DNA from: Macrotis lagotis
Taxonomy: Eukaryota > Chordata > Mammalia > Peramelemorphia > Peramelidae
Assembly: GCF_037893015.1 (NCBI RefSeq)
Contig: NC_133666.1
Location: 655,366,869-655,430,868 of the forward strand
DNA: 64,000 nucleotides
Direction of reading: 5' to 3'
A program made the position numbers and the translations under genes. The first letter of the stretch is position 1, and the number at the start of each line of letters is the position of its first letter. Of this stretch, positions 1 through 10,400 are shown one piece after another. A model generated the notes under the pieces. It saw only the letters and a list, made by a program, of their open reading frames with translations. It had not been told where the DNA came from and searched no databases.

Positions 1-89
1 GAAAAGAGGACTCTTCTCAATAAGGCTGGACCTTGATTTCACTTTCCTTCTCACCTTCTCTAGCAGATTGCCCCTGAATGGGCAATTAA
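1..89. other. Unassigned left edge
   Basis: Short AT-rich stretch before the first LTR copy. I see no gene or confident repeat here. Confidence 0.3.
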
Positions 90-645
90 CTCTTAAGAGT
101 TAATATTCCTAGTGAAGTCCTCTCAGGGTGAAAATCATTAAAACAAAGACAGACTATTACTCTTAGACTATTCTTAGAAGAAAGAGACCTTGCATTCCAA
201 CAAAGCCCATGAGAATCCTCTTGTTTGATGATAAATAGACTGTTCCTAAACCTTGCATTCCAAGACAAGTTACATTATCACTTCAACAAGATAGTTATAA
301 TCCTGAAGGTTATTCTCACCATCTGGATAGTGAGGTAATATTTTATGAAAACCTTTCATTCTTTTCTTTGTTGCTGGGGTAGATTTTCACAAGTAGAATG
401 TAATTCTGAAGACTAACCAATGAGTTGACAGAGAGGGATGATAGGAAGGAGGAAGGGATCGAGTTAGGCCATATAATCTTGCTTGACTGTTAATTGAAGG
501 CAGCTCCTTGGTCTTCACTGCCTTTGTGAGACTTGGAGTGTGCCCTTTTCTGGAGAAAAGCCAAAATAAACTTTTTTTTTGTTCAGAGGAGTATCTATAT
601 TTTTTAAGTGGATTTTTATCCTACACACCCCACTGTTACTACCCA
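90..645 (+). mobile_element. LTR family A, copy 1 (solo LTR-like fossil)
   Basis: This copy shares long blocks with 19886-20735 and 23733-24361. Common landmarks are TAATATTCCTAGTGAAGTCC near the left end, GACCTTGCATTCCAA inside, and GGAGAAAAGCCAAAATAAAC near the right end, followed by a pyrimidine run and AAGTGGATTTTTATCC. The AATAAA close to the right end and the lack of any internal gene suggest a solo LTR of an endogenous retrovirus on the + strand. It is internally shorter than the other copies. Exact ends are not fixed. Confidence 0.6.
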
Positions 646-1145
646 CTTCTAATGTTTAATTTCTCTTTCTCCTGGTTCTTTCTCTGCAACTCACAAACAT
701 GCCCCAATCTCTCCTATCCTTAAAAAAAAAAAATCCCAATCATTTCACTAGATTCTATTATCATTTCTAGTTATGGTATTACATCTCTCCTCCCTTTCCC
801 AGACAAACACCCTGATACCTTAGCCACACTTAGGACATGTTTTCTACCTCTCCCTCTCTACCATCTTTCAGCTGAATCAGTCCCTTCCAAAGCAGCCCAT
901 CCTAAGGACCTTTTTCCAATCTTCAGTCTTCTTGACCTCTCTGCTACATTTGGGTCTGTTGAATTCATTAGCTTCCTGGATATTCTACTATGAGTTTTTG
1001 CAACCCTTCTGGTTCTCCTCCTCCAGATTGCCCATTGCTGCCCAGTCATCTTTGCTGGACCATTGCCATGTTCAGACTCTTTAACTCAAGGTGTATCCCC
1101 AAGATTCTGTTCTGGAAATTCTTCTCCCTTGATCTCATTAGCTTC
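646..1145 (+). mobile_element. L2 LINE fragment
   Basis: The text resembles the L2 reverse-transcriptase region, with TTCTTGACCTCTCTGCTACA and CTTCTGGTTCTCCTCCTCC in the expected order. It is old and decayed, with no open frame. The LTR copy to the left probably inserted at or near its edge. Confidence 0.55.
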
Positions 1146-1149
1146 CCTA

Positions 1150-1312
1150 GGTTCAATTGTCATCTTTATTTTTCTCATTATGCCAATGAGGGAAGGGGGA
1201 CAAATAAGACTGTGATTTGCCCAGGATCACACAGTATCTGAAGACTAGATTTGAACCCAGGATTTCCTGATTTCAGGCTCAGTTTTCTACCCACAGCACC
1301 ACCCAGCTGGAT
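1150..1312 (-). repeat. MIR-like CORE-SINE, antisense
   Basis: Reads as the reverse of a MIR body: TTGCCCAGGATCACACAG followed by TTGAACCCAGGATTTCCTGA and an end in ACCACCCAGCTGG. Old and divergent. Confidence 0.55.
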
Positions 1313-1336
1313 AACACAAATGATGGTTTGGTTTAT

Positions 1337-1476
1337 TTATTTATTTTTTTTAGGTTTTTGCAAGGCAATGGGGTTAAGTGGCTTGCCCAAGGCCACACAG
1401 GACGAGCTCGCATTTGAACCCAGGTCCTCCTGACTTCAGGACTGGCACTCTATACACCGGGCCACCTAGCTACCCC
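1337..1476 (-). mobile_element. tRNA-derived marsupial SINE
   Basis: Antisense copy of the WSINE1/SINE1-type element. It has a T-rich start, GGGGTTAAGTGGCTTGCCCA in the middle and the inverted head GGCCACCTAGCTACCCC at the end. Confidence 0.85.
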
Positions 1477-2517
1477 AACCTGGGTGATGGGGACCAAACC
1501 GCTCCCCCTTTTTTTGAGCCTCAGTTGCCTCAGAGGCTGTCAAACCAAAGACAAGCTATGTCTTCTGAAGTCTCTTCCAGTTTTCCACTCTCTGATCCTT
1601 TGATCTATGAAATGCTGATAATGACTGTTTTTCGGGCGGGCTTGGGAACGGGGCTGGGAATCCATAGTGAGATAATGATGTATGTGAAGCACTCTGTAAA
1701 TGATTTCATCTCTCTTAATGAGGCTTGGCCTGCCCCGACTAGGCCTGCCATTCCTCCCTTGGCAGAGAGGAAACTCTTTAGGAGGCCCGAGGGCTAAGGA
1801 GCCGCAGGCCCCTCCCCGGGTTTGCAGCCTCATTTCACCTTACTTCTCTAATTACCCTCTCAGTTTCGGCCACACAAGGCTGCCATCTGTTCCCCGTCTG
1901 CGCATCCTAGCCAGGGCCGACACTTGCACCCAAGTCCGCGATGTTTTCCCTCCTCGTCTCTCTGCCTCTTAATTAACGTCCCTAAGCGTCTCTCCTGGCC
2001 CTGACACCTCCTCCCCAAGCCATTTCCTCAAGTTCTCGGTCGTCGGTGCCCGTCGGTGCCGGCCCCGTCTGCACCTTCAGTTGTGTTGGCTTCGTCTGGG
2101 GGTTCCCGTAGCCGGGGCAGAAGCTGTCCCGGCCCTCTGCCACGCAAGTCTGGCAAAAGTAAATATTAGTAACGCCTGCTTTGCCTTGACTGAATCACAC
2201 GGGGCGATGACGACGACTGCCACCACGGGCGGGGGGTTGGTATCTTGTTTATAGTCGTGGGAAGTGGGTATCGTTACGGAGCAGGGCATTTCGTGGGCCT
2301 CCTTCTCCCCATCTGGAGGCCGGCCTGGCCCGAGCCACAGCCCTCCCTCCCCGGCCCGCGCCGGCCCCGCCCCGCCCACCGCGACCTTTAACCCTAACGT
2401 AGGAGGCTAAAGCGGCGCGGCCCCGGAACTGCGGCCCGAAAAGGACACGGGGCGGGGCTTTGGGGAAAGACCCGGATGAGCCCCGCCCCCCGCCGCGAGC
2501 GCGAGCGCGCGGCGCGC

Positions 2518-2525
2518 TGACGTCA
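2518..2525. promoter_or_regulatory. Perfect CRE palindrome
   Basis: TGACGTCA, the full CREB/ATF palindrome, lies 26 bases before the PEX11G start codon in the CpG island. Occupancy is inferred from the motif only. Confidence 0.7.
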
Positions 2526-2537
2526 CCCCTGCCCAGC

Positions 2538-2546
2538 CCGGAAGTG
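2538..2546 (+). promoter_or_regulatory. ETS/GABPA-type site
   Basis: CCGGAAGTG is a strong ETS-family match. It ends five bases before the ATG. Together with the CRE it resembles the core of many TATA-less promoters, so the transcription start is probably close by and the 5' leader short. Confidence 0.65.
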
Positions 2547-2551
2547 TTACC

Positions 2552-2611
2552 ATGGCGGCGCTGAGCGGCCTGGTGTCTTCGCTGGAGTCCTATAGAGGCC
2601 GCGACCGCTTG
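2552..2611 (+). CDS. PEX11G: PEX11G exon 1 (coding part)
   Basis: Encodes residues 1-20, starting MAALSGLVSSLESY and ending RDRL. The donor GTGAGG follows at 2612, and the exon ends in phase 0. The leader exon boundary upstream cannot be set from sequence alone. Confidence 0.95.
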
Positions 2612-3193
2612 GTGAGGCCCGGGCTCGGAGGCGGGGGAGAGGGCCTGGGCCGCGGGCCGCTCGCCGCGCCCTCCTCCTCCTCGGGCCTGAGGGCCAGCCC
2701 GGCCGGACCGTGGGCCCCGGAGCCCCGGGTCCGCGAGCCGGGTCCGAGCCGCCAGTGAAGGCTGGCGTCCCCGCGGTCCTGCCCCCGAGGCCTCTGGGAG
2801 CAGAAAAGAGTGGGGTCCCCCTGCCCTCCCCCCAGCCCTGGGGAGAAGAGCCAGACAGCACCTGCCCGGGCCCCCAGACTGGACCCGGGGCGGCCGAGCA
2901 TTGCCGCCTCTCCAGCCTCAGTTTCCTCACCTGTCAAATGGTGTTGGACTCACTAATGGGTTTTTTAAACTAATTTAACTAATGGATTTTAATTACTTTG
3001 AGGATAACTACTTCCACCTAGTTTTTTTTTTTTTTAATAATAGTATGGTTTTAAAATTTTATTTAAAAACCTTTTGGGGCAACTAGGTGGTGCAGTGGAT
3101 AGAGCCCCAGCCCTGGAGTCAGGAGGACCTGGGTTCAAATGAGGCCTCAGACACTTAATAATGACCTAGACCCCAATGCCTTGCAAAAATAAC

Positions 3194-3233
<40 letters not shown>

Positions 3234-6200
3234 AACAAGTCAAGAGGGATCCTGACACAGAAAAAGCTAAGAGCTCCTACACTAGATGGTCTCTGGTCTC
3301 TTCCGCTTCCAGGGTTCAATGATCACAAGCTTAGAATTGCAAGGAATCTTGGAGGCTATTTGGTCCAACTAACTCATTTTATTAGATGAGGCAGAGGAGA
3401 CTCAGAGAAGAAAGTGACCTCAAACTTGCAACTATATTTTAAGTGGGGAATTAAGGGTTTGTGTCTAGGACTTCTGGATCCAGTTCCAACCTGCTTTCCA
3501 TCATTGTCATTCAGCTCTAGACTCTGAAACTCAGTATTTCAGTGACCTTGACTTAATCACTTCTCTGGGCCTCAATTTCCTCATCTGTAAAATGAACGGA
3601 TAAGAAGAAATTATTTCCAACATCCTTCTGAATTCTAAATCTATGATCCTATGATTAGACAATCCTAAGTTTTCTTGTGGCTCTACAAATCTCTATTCAA
3701 AAGAAGGCTGATGAGGGCCATGATATGTATCTACTGATTGCCAGACTTGAATCCAAGCCTTCAGGGTTCTGAAGCTCTTGTCATTCTATATGACTAGACA
3801 AACCACTTAATTTTTCAGTTCCTTAGACAATTCTCTGTTTTTTTAAGCTGTGGAGGTAAGAGACCTGCATTGGTAGAGGGTACTCACATGAGAGTTTCCA
3901 TGAAATCACAAGTCCAATCTGTCCCTGATCCTATATGCAGAGCCCATACTCCAAGGCAGTATGTAAGACACAAGATAAAGCACAGGCTGCTACTTTCATG
4001 GACTGTGCCATCTCAGTAGGTGACCAGGCTATGATCTAAACTAAATTTATTTTTTTGCTAAAACATCAATGATCCTTGTCTTAAATTTAATGTTATAAAA
4101 TAGTGGTTTTTGATTTAAAAATCAGTAGCCTTCTCTTCAGAAGCTTGAAGCTTGATTAGAATTCATGTCTCCTGGGTTCCTGGTCAGGGCTCAGTCCTAC
4201 ATAAAGTGCTCCCAATATTTGCTAACTTAAAGCTTTAGCAAAGGCCTAGTTGGGTTTTTTTTGATTTTCTATAATTTTGTAGCAGTGAAGGAGATACTAT
4301 AGGCAAAGGTAACAAGACTCCATCTTGCTGTAATCATTTTGGAGAACTGTGATGCACTTGAGTGACAGTTATATTTATTTGTCAAAAGAATGCTAGAAAA
4401 AAAATGCTAGACTATTACTGTATGTAGCCTGAGAAAATCCAAAATGTTTACCATCTATTTCTTGACCATTTATAAGGGTGATATGTTATACAAATTACTA
4501 CAAGGTGCTTTTTTTTGTTTCTCTACTTCCTTTGTATCCTCCCCATCTTCTAGATAAGTGAGTGTACAGATATCTTCTGGTTGATACTTATCAAGTAACA
4601 CTGAAGTAGTTCTTTCTCTTGGGAGTTGGTTTCAAATTCATATCTCCAATGTTTTCTGAGCCACCTGAGTCACACTTTTCAGTTTCCAGCAACATATGAA
4701 CTGATGTATGTTGCTTTAACCTCAGATACAATTCCATCATTTTGAATTTCTACTTTTTAAACTTTAAGTCCATTATTAGTTCAGGATTGTCACCCATTAC
4801 CAGTGGCAGCTAGAGGTTTTTAATCTCATGATAGGCATGAATGATCATATCTGAAAAGTGAATTTTCAATTTCATTATAATTATAATCAACATTATAACA
4901 ATTATTCAATATATATTATATAATTTAGCAAATATGATGTGCCCAGCACTATGTTAGCCACTCTGGTGGACAGAAATTAAATACTGTATAAAAATGGTCT
5001 TTGTCGTCTGGTTGAGGACAGAAGACCAACATATATTATGTAGCTGAAAATTAAGATAGTTACTAAAAGTGATGGTTGACTACGACAAATTGATGCAGAC
5101 ATAAATCAATGCCCTGCTTTCTCATGCTTCCTGCCTCTGCTTTGCTACAGATTAGGACTTTGGGCTATGGCTGTCAGTTGATTGGCGGGCTCTTGGCTGA
5201 GCAATCTTCTGTGAAGTCTGAAGTAGGGAAGAGGCTTCTGGTGATATCTACCCAGCTCAGCCACTGCCGGACTGTCCTGCGGTTGTTTGATGACCTGGCC
5301 ATGCTTGCATACAGCAAGCAGTATGGCCTGGGTGCTAAGGTAACCACATCAGAACTATTCTGTAGAAACATGTTTTAGATTTGACCTAAGTATCAAGAGA
5401 GGCTACATAAAACCAATCTTGGTGCTTACAAGAGCTTGTAATGTTGCATGCTTCTTTGGGAGAAGGGTAAACATAAGACCACAGAATGGATGGACTATGA
5501 CAAAGAAATTCCCTTATTAGAGGTACCTTATTAGAGATAAATTATTTACTATGAAGGACTCTGGTGTTTGAGGTCACTTCCAGCTTTAAATCCTACGAAC
5601 CTATGTCATGGTGGTGGTGGTGGAGAAAAATGAAGACTGGATGAGTTAGAAGGATCCAGCATGGAAACCTGACTCTGACACTTACTGCGTGACCTTGGGC
5701 AAGTGACTACAGCTCACTGAGCCTCAGTTTTCTCATATGTAAAATGAAGAGGTTAGATTAGATGATCTATGAGGGTCCTTCCAATTCTAAATCATTCATC
5801 ACCTGGTAGTAATGGTGAGCCCTGTGTTGTTTGCTGCAGGAGATACAGAAAAGTTTTAAGATAGGGTTCCTTCCCTCAAAGAACTCACGTTTCATTGGCT
5901 ATTACAGTTAGACATACAAACTCACATTCCATTAGATATCTCACACCAGTTAGACACAGAAAAATATAACCAAGAAGATGCCAACTTGAGTTCTGTAATC
6001 TTAAACTTTCTCAAATTCTTCCATAGCCATTTTGGCCATTCTTCCTTACCATTTTGTTTGTCCCCCCATGGGGGGATCTGATCTCAGATTCTTCAGACCT
6101 TCTGACCTTCTTGCCCCCACAGAGAACTTTTTTCAATTCCTCCTCTGCCAAGATGGAGCACCACACACTCTCATATTCCATCAGACTGAATACACTATTT

Positions 6201-7465
6201 TATTCAGTCACTTCAAAGGATCATAGGTATAGAGAAGGCAGCTCTGAGCTATCTAGTCCAACATCTCATTTTCCTGATGAAGGAGCTGATTGTTCTAACT
6301 GGAAGTGTCTCATCTAAAATTCTTTCATAAATGAAACTTATTTTGAAAAAAGTTTATTGGCATATTTGTTTTTATCTTATAGGTGCTTTTGGATATTCCC
6401 TCTACCTATCCCTTTTAGCCCTCTCATGTTAACAATAAAAAAAATAGTTGGCCAGAACTAACCAACCAAGTGACCACACATTCCACACCCATGTTCACTT
6501 CTACCTTTCTCTAGAACCAAGATTTGTCATTACAATTATTCTGTGTTTGGCATTCTTCTGCACTGCACTTCCTAAAATATGACTTCTTTCCTCAGTTCCA
6601 GGTTCTTCTTGTCTTCCATAGTTAAGTTAGCTCTAGCAGCAGAAAGGCTCTTTAGAGTACTCCATAAAGAATTGATTCTAGTTACTAGGCTACATATTAC
6701 ATCATCAGGGATCTTAGGAGACAATAATTTGCCTTATTTTTTTTAAAAAAAAGATAAGATTTTAACTATAGAAGATGGCCAATAGCAGTACTTGATAGGT
6801 GAGCTTGGGCCTTTCTCAGAGCCCAGTAGAGTCAAATGATATTTAATACCCTCTTCAGGCTCAAAAATTCAGTTTAGCAAACATTTAAACTTTTGTAAAG
6901 CAGAGTGGCCAAGTGGATGTAGAATTGACCTCCAAGTTAGAAAGACCTTTGTTTAGATCCTCCCACTGACTCTTATTGGCTGTGTGACTTTGGGCAAGTC
7001 ACTTGACTTCTCAGTGCTCTAGATAATTTTCTAAGGCTGTAAACTGTGTTGGTAGAGAGATTTTTTTTTTTCATTAGAGAGTTCCCTGTGATCACATCAA
7101 AGGTCCATCCCTGAGTCCTAATCCTATATGCAAGTTGTCAAAAAACACAAAGATAGCAGGTGACACAGTCTTTGCATCTGAGGAGCAGGGCAGGTGCTGT
7201 ATGTACATGGTTATGTATGAGTGAATGCAGGGAGTGTCTGCAGAGGACAAGAGAAGATAGAAAAACTGGGGAGAGCAGGAGAAAATGTTCAACAGGGGAC
7301 TTCACTAAGGAGTTGGCAACTTTGCTAAGCCTTGAAGAAAAGACAGATACTAAAAGGAAGTGGTGAAAAATGAGGCCAGCACAGGCCCTGGGGATGACTT
7401 GCATGACTCCACCAGCATGTCAAGTTCAGGAAGAGCTGGTAGATCAGCTTGGGCTAGTCTGTCAG

Positions 7466-7496
<31 letters not shown>

Positions 7497-10400
7497 GTTA
7501 AGTATAGAAGATAGTGAAAGAGGCAGGAGGCATAAGAAATACTAGGGCTAGTGGGGCTTTATTTTAGTCACTTGCAACAAGGAGCCACCTGAATTTTTCT
7601 GGCAGAGGAGTGAGAGGGTCAGAACTTTAGGAGGGTTATTTTGACCTGTGAAAAATGAATTGGAAAGGGGGTGGCTAGGTGGCGCAGTGGATAAAGCACC
7701 GGCCCTGGAGTCAGGAGTTCAAATCCAGTCTCAGACACTTAATAATTACCTAGCTGTGTGGCCTTGGGCAAGCCACTTAACCCCATTTGCCTTGCAAAAA
7801 AAAAAACCTAAAAAGAAAAACAAATGAATTGGTAAGTCAGTTACAAACTGGTAAAATAAGCAAGAAATGAAGGGGTTCTCTCTCCATTTTTACCTGTTGG
7901 ACTCCTATCCATCAAATCAACTCAAAAGTCATCTACTCCATGAACCTTAGCACTTTACTTGTGCTGGGGTCTGGGCCAGGATGATAGAAGTACAGTATAG
8001 AATATAGATGGAGAAAAGGGACCAGTGTCTGACCAGAGTAGATACCAAATAAATATAGGTGAGGAAGGAGAAAGAAGAAAAGAGAACCCTAGATAAAGCA
8101 CTGTTGGAAGAAAAAGGATGACCTATGAAGGGGTATGCAGATAGGATGAAGAGAACCAGGGGAAAGTGGCCTGAGATCAGTGCTAGCCCGTCACTTATTG
8201 TCTGTGATCAAAAACAGGCCTCAGCTCCTTCATCAGGAAACTGAGATGTTGGACTAGATAGCTCAGAGCTGCCTTCTCTATACCTATGATCCTTTGAAGT
8301 GACTAAATAGAATAGTGAATTCAGTCTGATGGGATATGAGAGTGTGTGGTGCTCCATCTTGGCAGAGGAGGAATTGAAAAAAGTTCTCTGTGGGGGCAGC
8401 TAGGTCAGAAGAATCTGAGCTCAAATCCAGCTTCAGATACTTAATAATTACCTAGCTGTGTGACCTTGGGCAAGTCACTTAACCCTATTGCCTTGCAAAC
8501 AAATAAAAGAAAAAAAAGGCTCTGAAACCTACTGGGAAGGTCACAGGTGCATGGAAAACATGGAGAATTAGGCAAAAAAGGGGACTAAAATGTCCATTTC
8601 ATCTGACCTGCAGATTTCTAGACATCAGTTATTTCAAGGGTGTCAAAAACAGACAAGAAGATCTCATATAAACCAAAATATTCACAGTAACACTTTTGAG
8701 GTAGCTGAGAAGTGGCAAGCTGAGAGTATGGTGTAGTGGATGTAACCATTAGGCTGTAGGTGGCCTCAAAAGTCATTAAGCCTTGGTTTCCTGGTTCATC
8801 TCTAGCACATACAGATTTTATGACTGTGAAAAAATCATCTTAACTTCCAGGCAGTTTCCTGAGATCAGTTCTTAATCTGTAGTCCCTGAATTTGCTGATA
8901 TTTTGATAACTGAATTTCAGTAGAATTGTTTACCTTGATCATGTAATGGACTATTACTGGGTCATAAGAAATGATACATATGGAGAAGTCAAAAAAAGAG
9001 CGGGGAAAACATGGGTAGTGATACTGAGGAAAGTGATAACTAAGAAACATGTTGCACAATGACCATAGTAATCTAAAGGGAAGGAGACCTGTAATTACAA
9101 TGACAAAGCTTGTTCCTGGAGAAGAGTTGAAAAAATAGGCTGCAGGTGTTAGATATTGCTCCCATGGTCTAGCAAGGCTGGTGGGGCAACTTTGGCTCAC
9201 TAGGCAGAAGGCATCATTGAATTGGATGTAAAAACAAAAGAAATCAGTAAGAAAAAGGTTTTAAAAAAGGACGAAAGATGATGGTGACTTTGGAGAGAGC
9301 AGTTTCATCAAGGCAGGTTGGAAGTGGTTTAGCTATTAATGAATGATGAGGAAGTGGAGGCGGCAAGGGTGTTGATTCCTTTTTCTTAGCCATGAAAGGG
9401 AAGGGAGAGAAAGATAATTTGTGGGGGTGGGGGAAAAGGTGAAAGGAACATTGTTGTTTTAAGGATGGGGATATCTGCTCTTATTTCTCTCTGAGGAACT
9501 GAGTCACATTGATGAAACTAGAAAGAGACTAATCAATCACCAAAGATTTATTAAAGCTATTCAATTCAACAAGCACTTATTTAACAACAACTATTTATTT
9601 ACAGGGCACTATGTTAGCTACTTTGATTTTAGTCTAGTGAAGAAATAAGAATGCAAATAAAAGGATAACTTTTAAATAACATGATATTTGTATTAGAAAA
9701 ATACAAGTGAAGTGCTAAGGTTCTTGGAGTAGGTGACTTTTGAGTTGATTTGATGGATAGGAGTCCAACAGGTAAAAATGGAGAGAGAACTCCCTTTAGA
9801 ACAAGGGTTTTTAACCTTTTGGTATATGAACTTGTTTTTTAAAAAAGTTGTTAATTATATTTCTTCAATATATTTGGTTTCTTTTGTGATTCTGTGTATT
9901 TTTAATGCATTTAAAAAACATTATTTTGAAAAGGGGATCCAGGGGCGGCTAGGTGGTGTAGTGAATAGAGCACTAGCCCTGGAGTCAGGAGTACCTGGGT
10001 TCAAATCTGACCTCAGACACTTAATAATTACCTAGCTGTGTGGCCTTGGGCAAGCCACTTAACCCCATTCATTGCCTTGAAAAAATCTAAAAAAAAAAGA
10101 AAAAGAAAAAAGAAAAGAAAAGAAAAGGGGATCCACAGACTTGACTAGGCTGTCAGAAGAGCCTGTAAAGCAAAAACAGTTAAGACCCCTTACTTTAGGC
10201 AAAGCAAATATGGGCTGAAATGTATGGGCCACAAGGAAGGGCCAAAGAATAGTGCAGTTTTGTTTGGAGGGTAACAGTAGGAGAGGTCAGGAAATGTAGT
10301 TGATGCCAGAGTAAGGAGAATCTTGAATGGCAGTCAAAGGATTGAACTATAGTTAGGAAAAAGAAGGAAATAACAGAGAATTTTTCAGCACAGAAGTGAT

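Larger units (their letters stand above)
1900..2950 (+). promoter_or_regulatory. PEX11G: CpG-island promoter of PEX11G
   Basis: G+C and CpG rise sharply from about 1.9 kb and fall after about 2.9 kb, spanning the first coding exon. Several GC boxes (GGGCGGGG and its complement) lie between about 2360 and 2490. There is no obvious TATA box, as is usual for housekeeping promoters. A GC-altered MIR relic (CTCAGTTTCCTCACCTGTC) sits at about 2918-2955, at the downstream edge. Confidence 0.85.

Noticed and set aside
1378-1833. 139-codon + frame and 97-codon - frame upstream of PEX11G
   Set aside because: The + frame begins inside a SINE and neither shows a domain. I could not support a divergent neighbour gene such as TEX45 here.
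2547-2973. Frames of 87-127 codons around exon 1
   Set aside because: GC-rich shadows of the CpG island. Exon 1 of PEX11G explains the only conserved frame.
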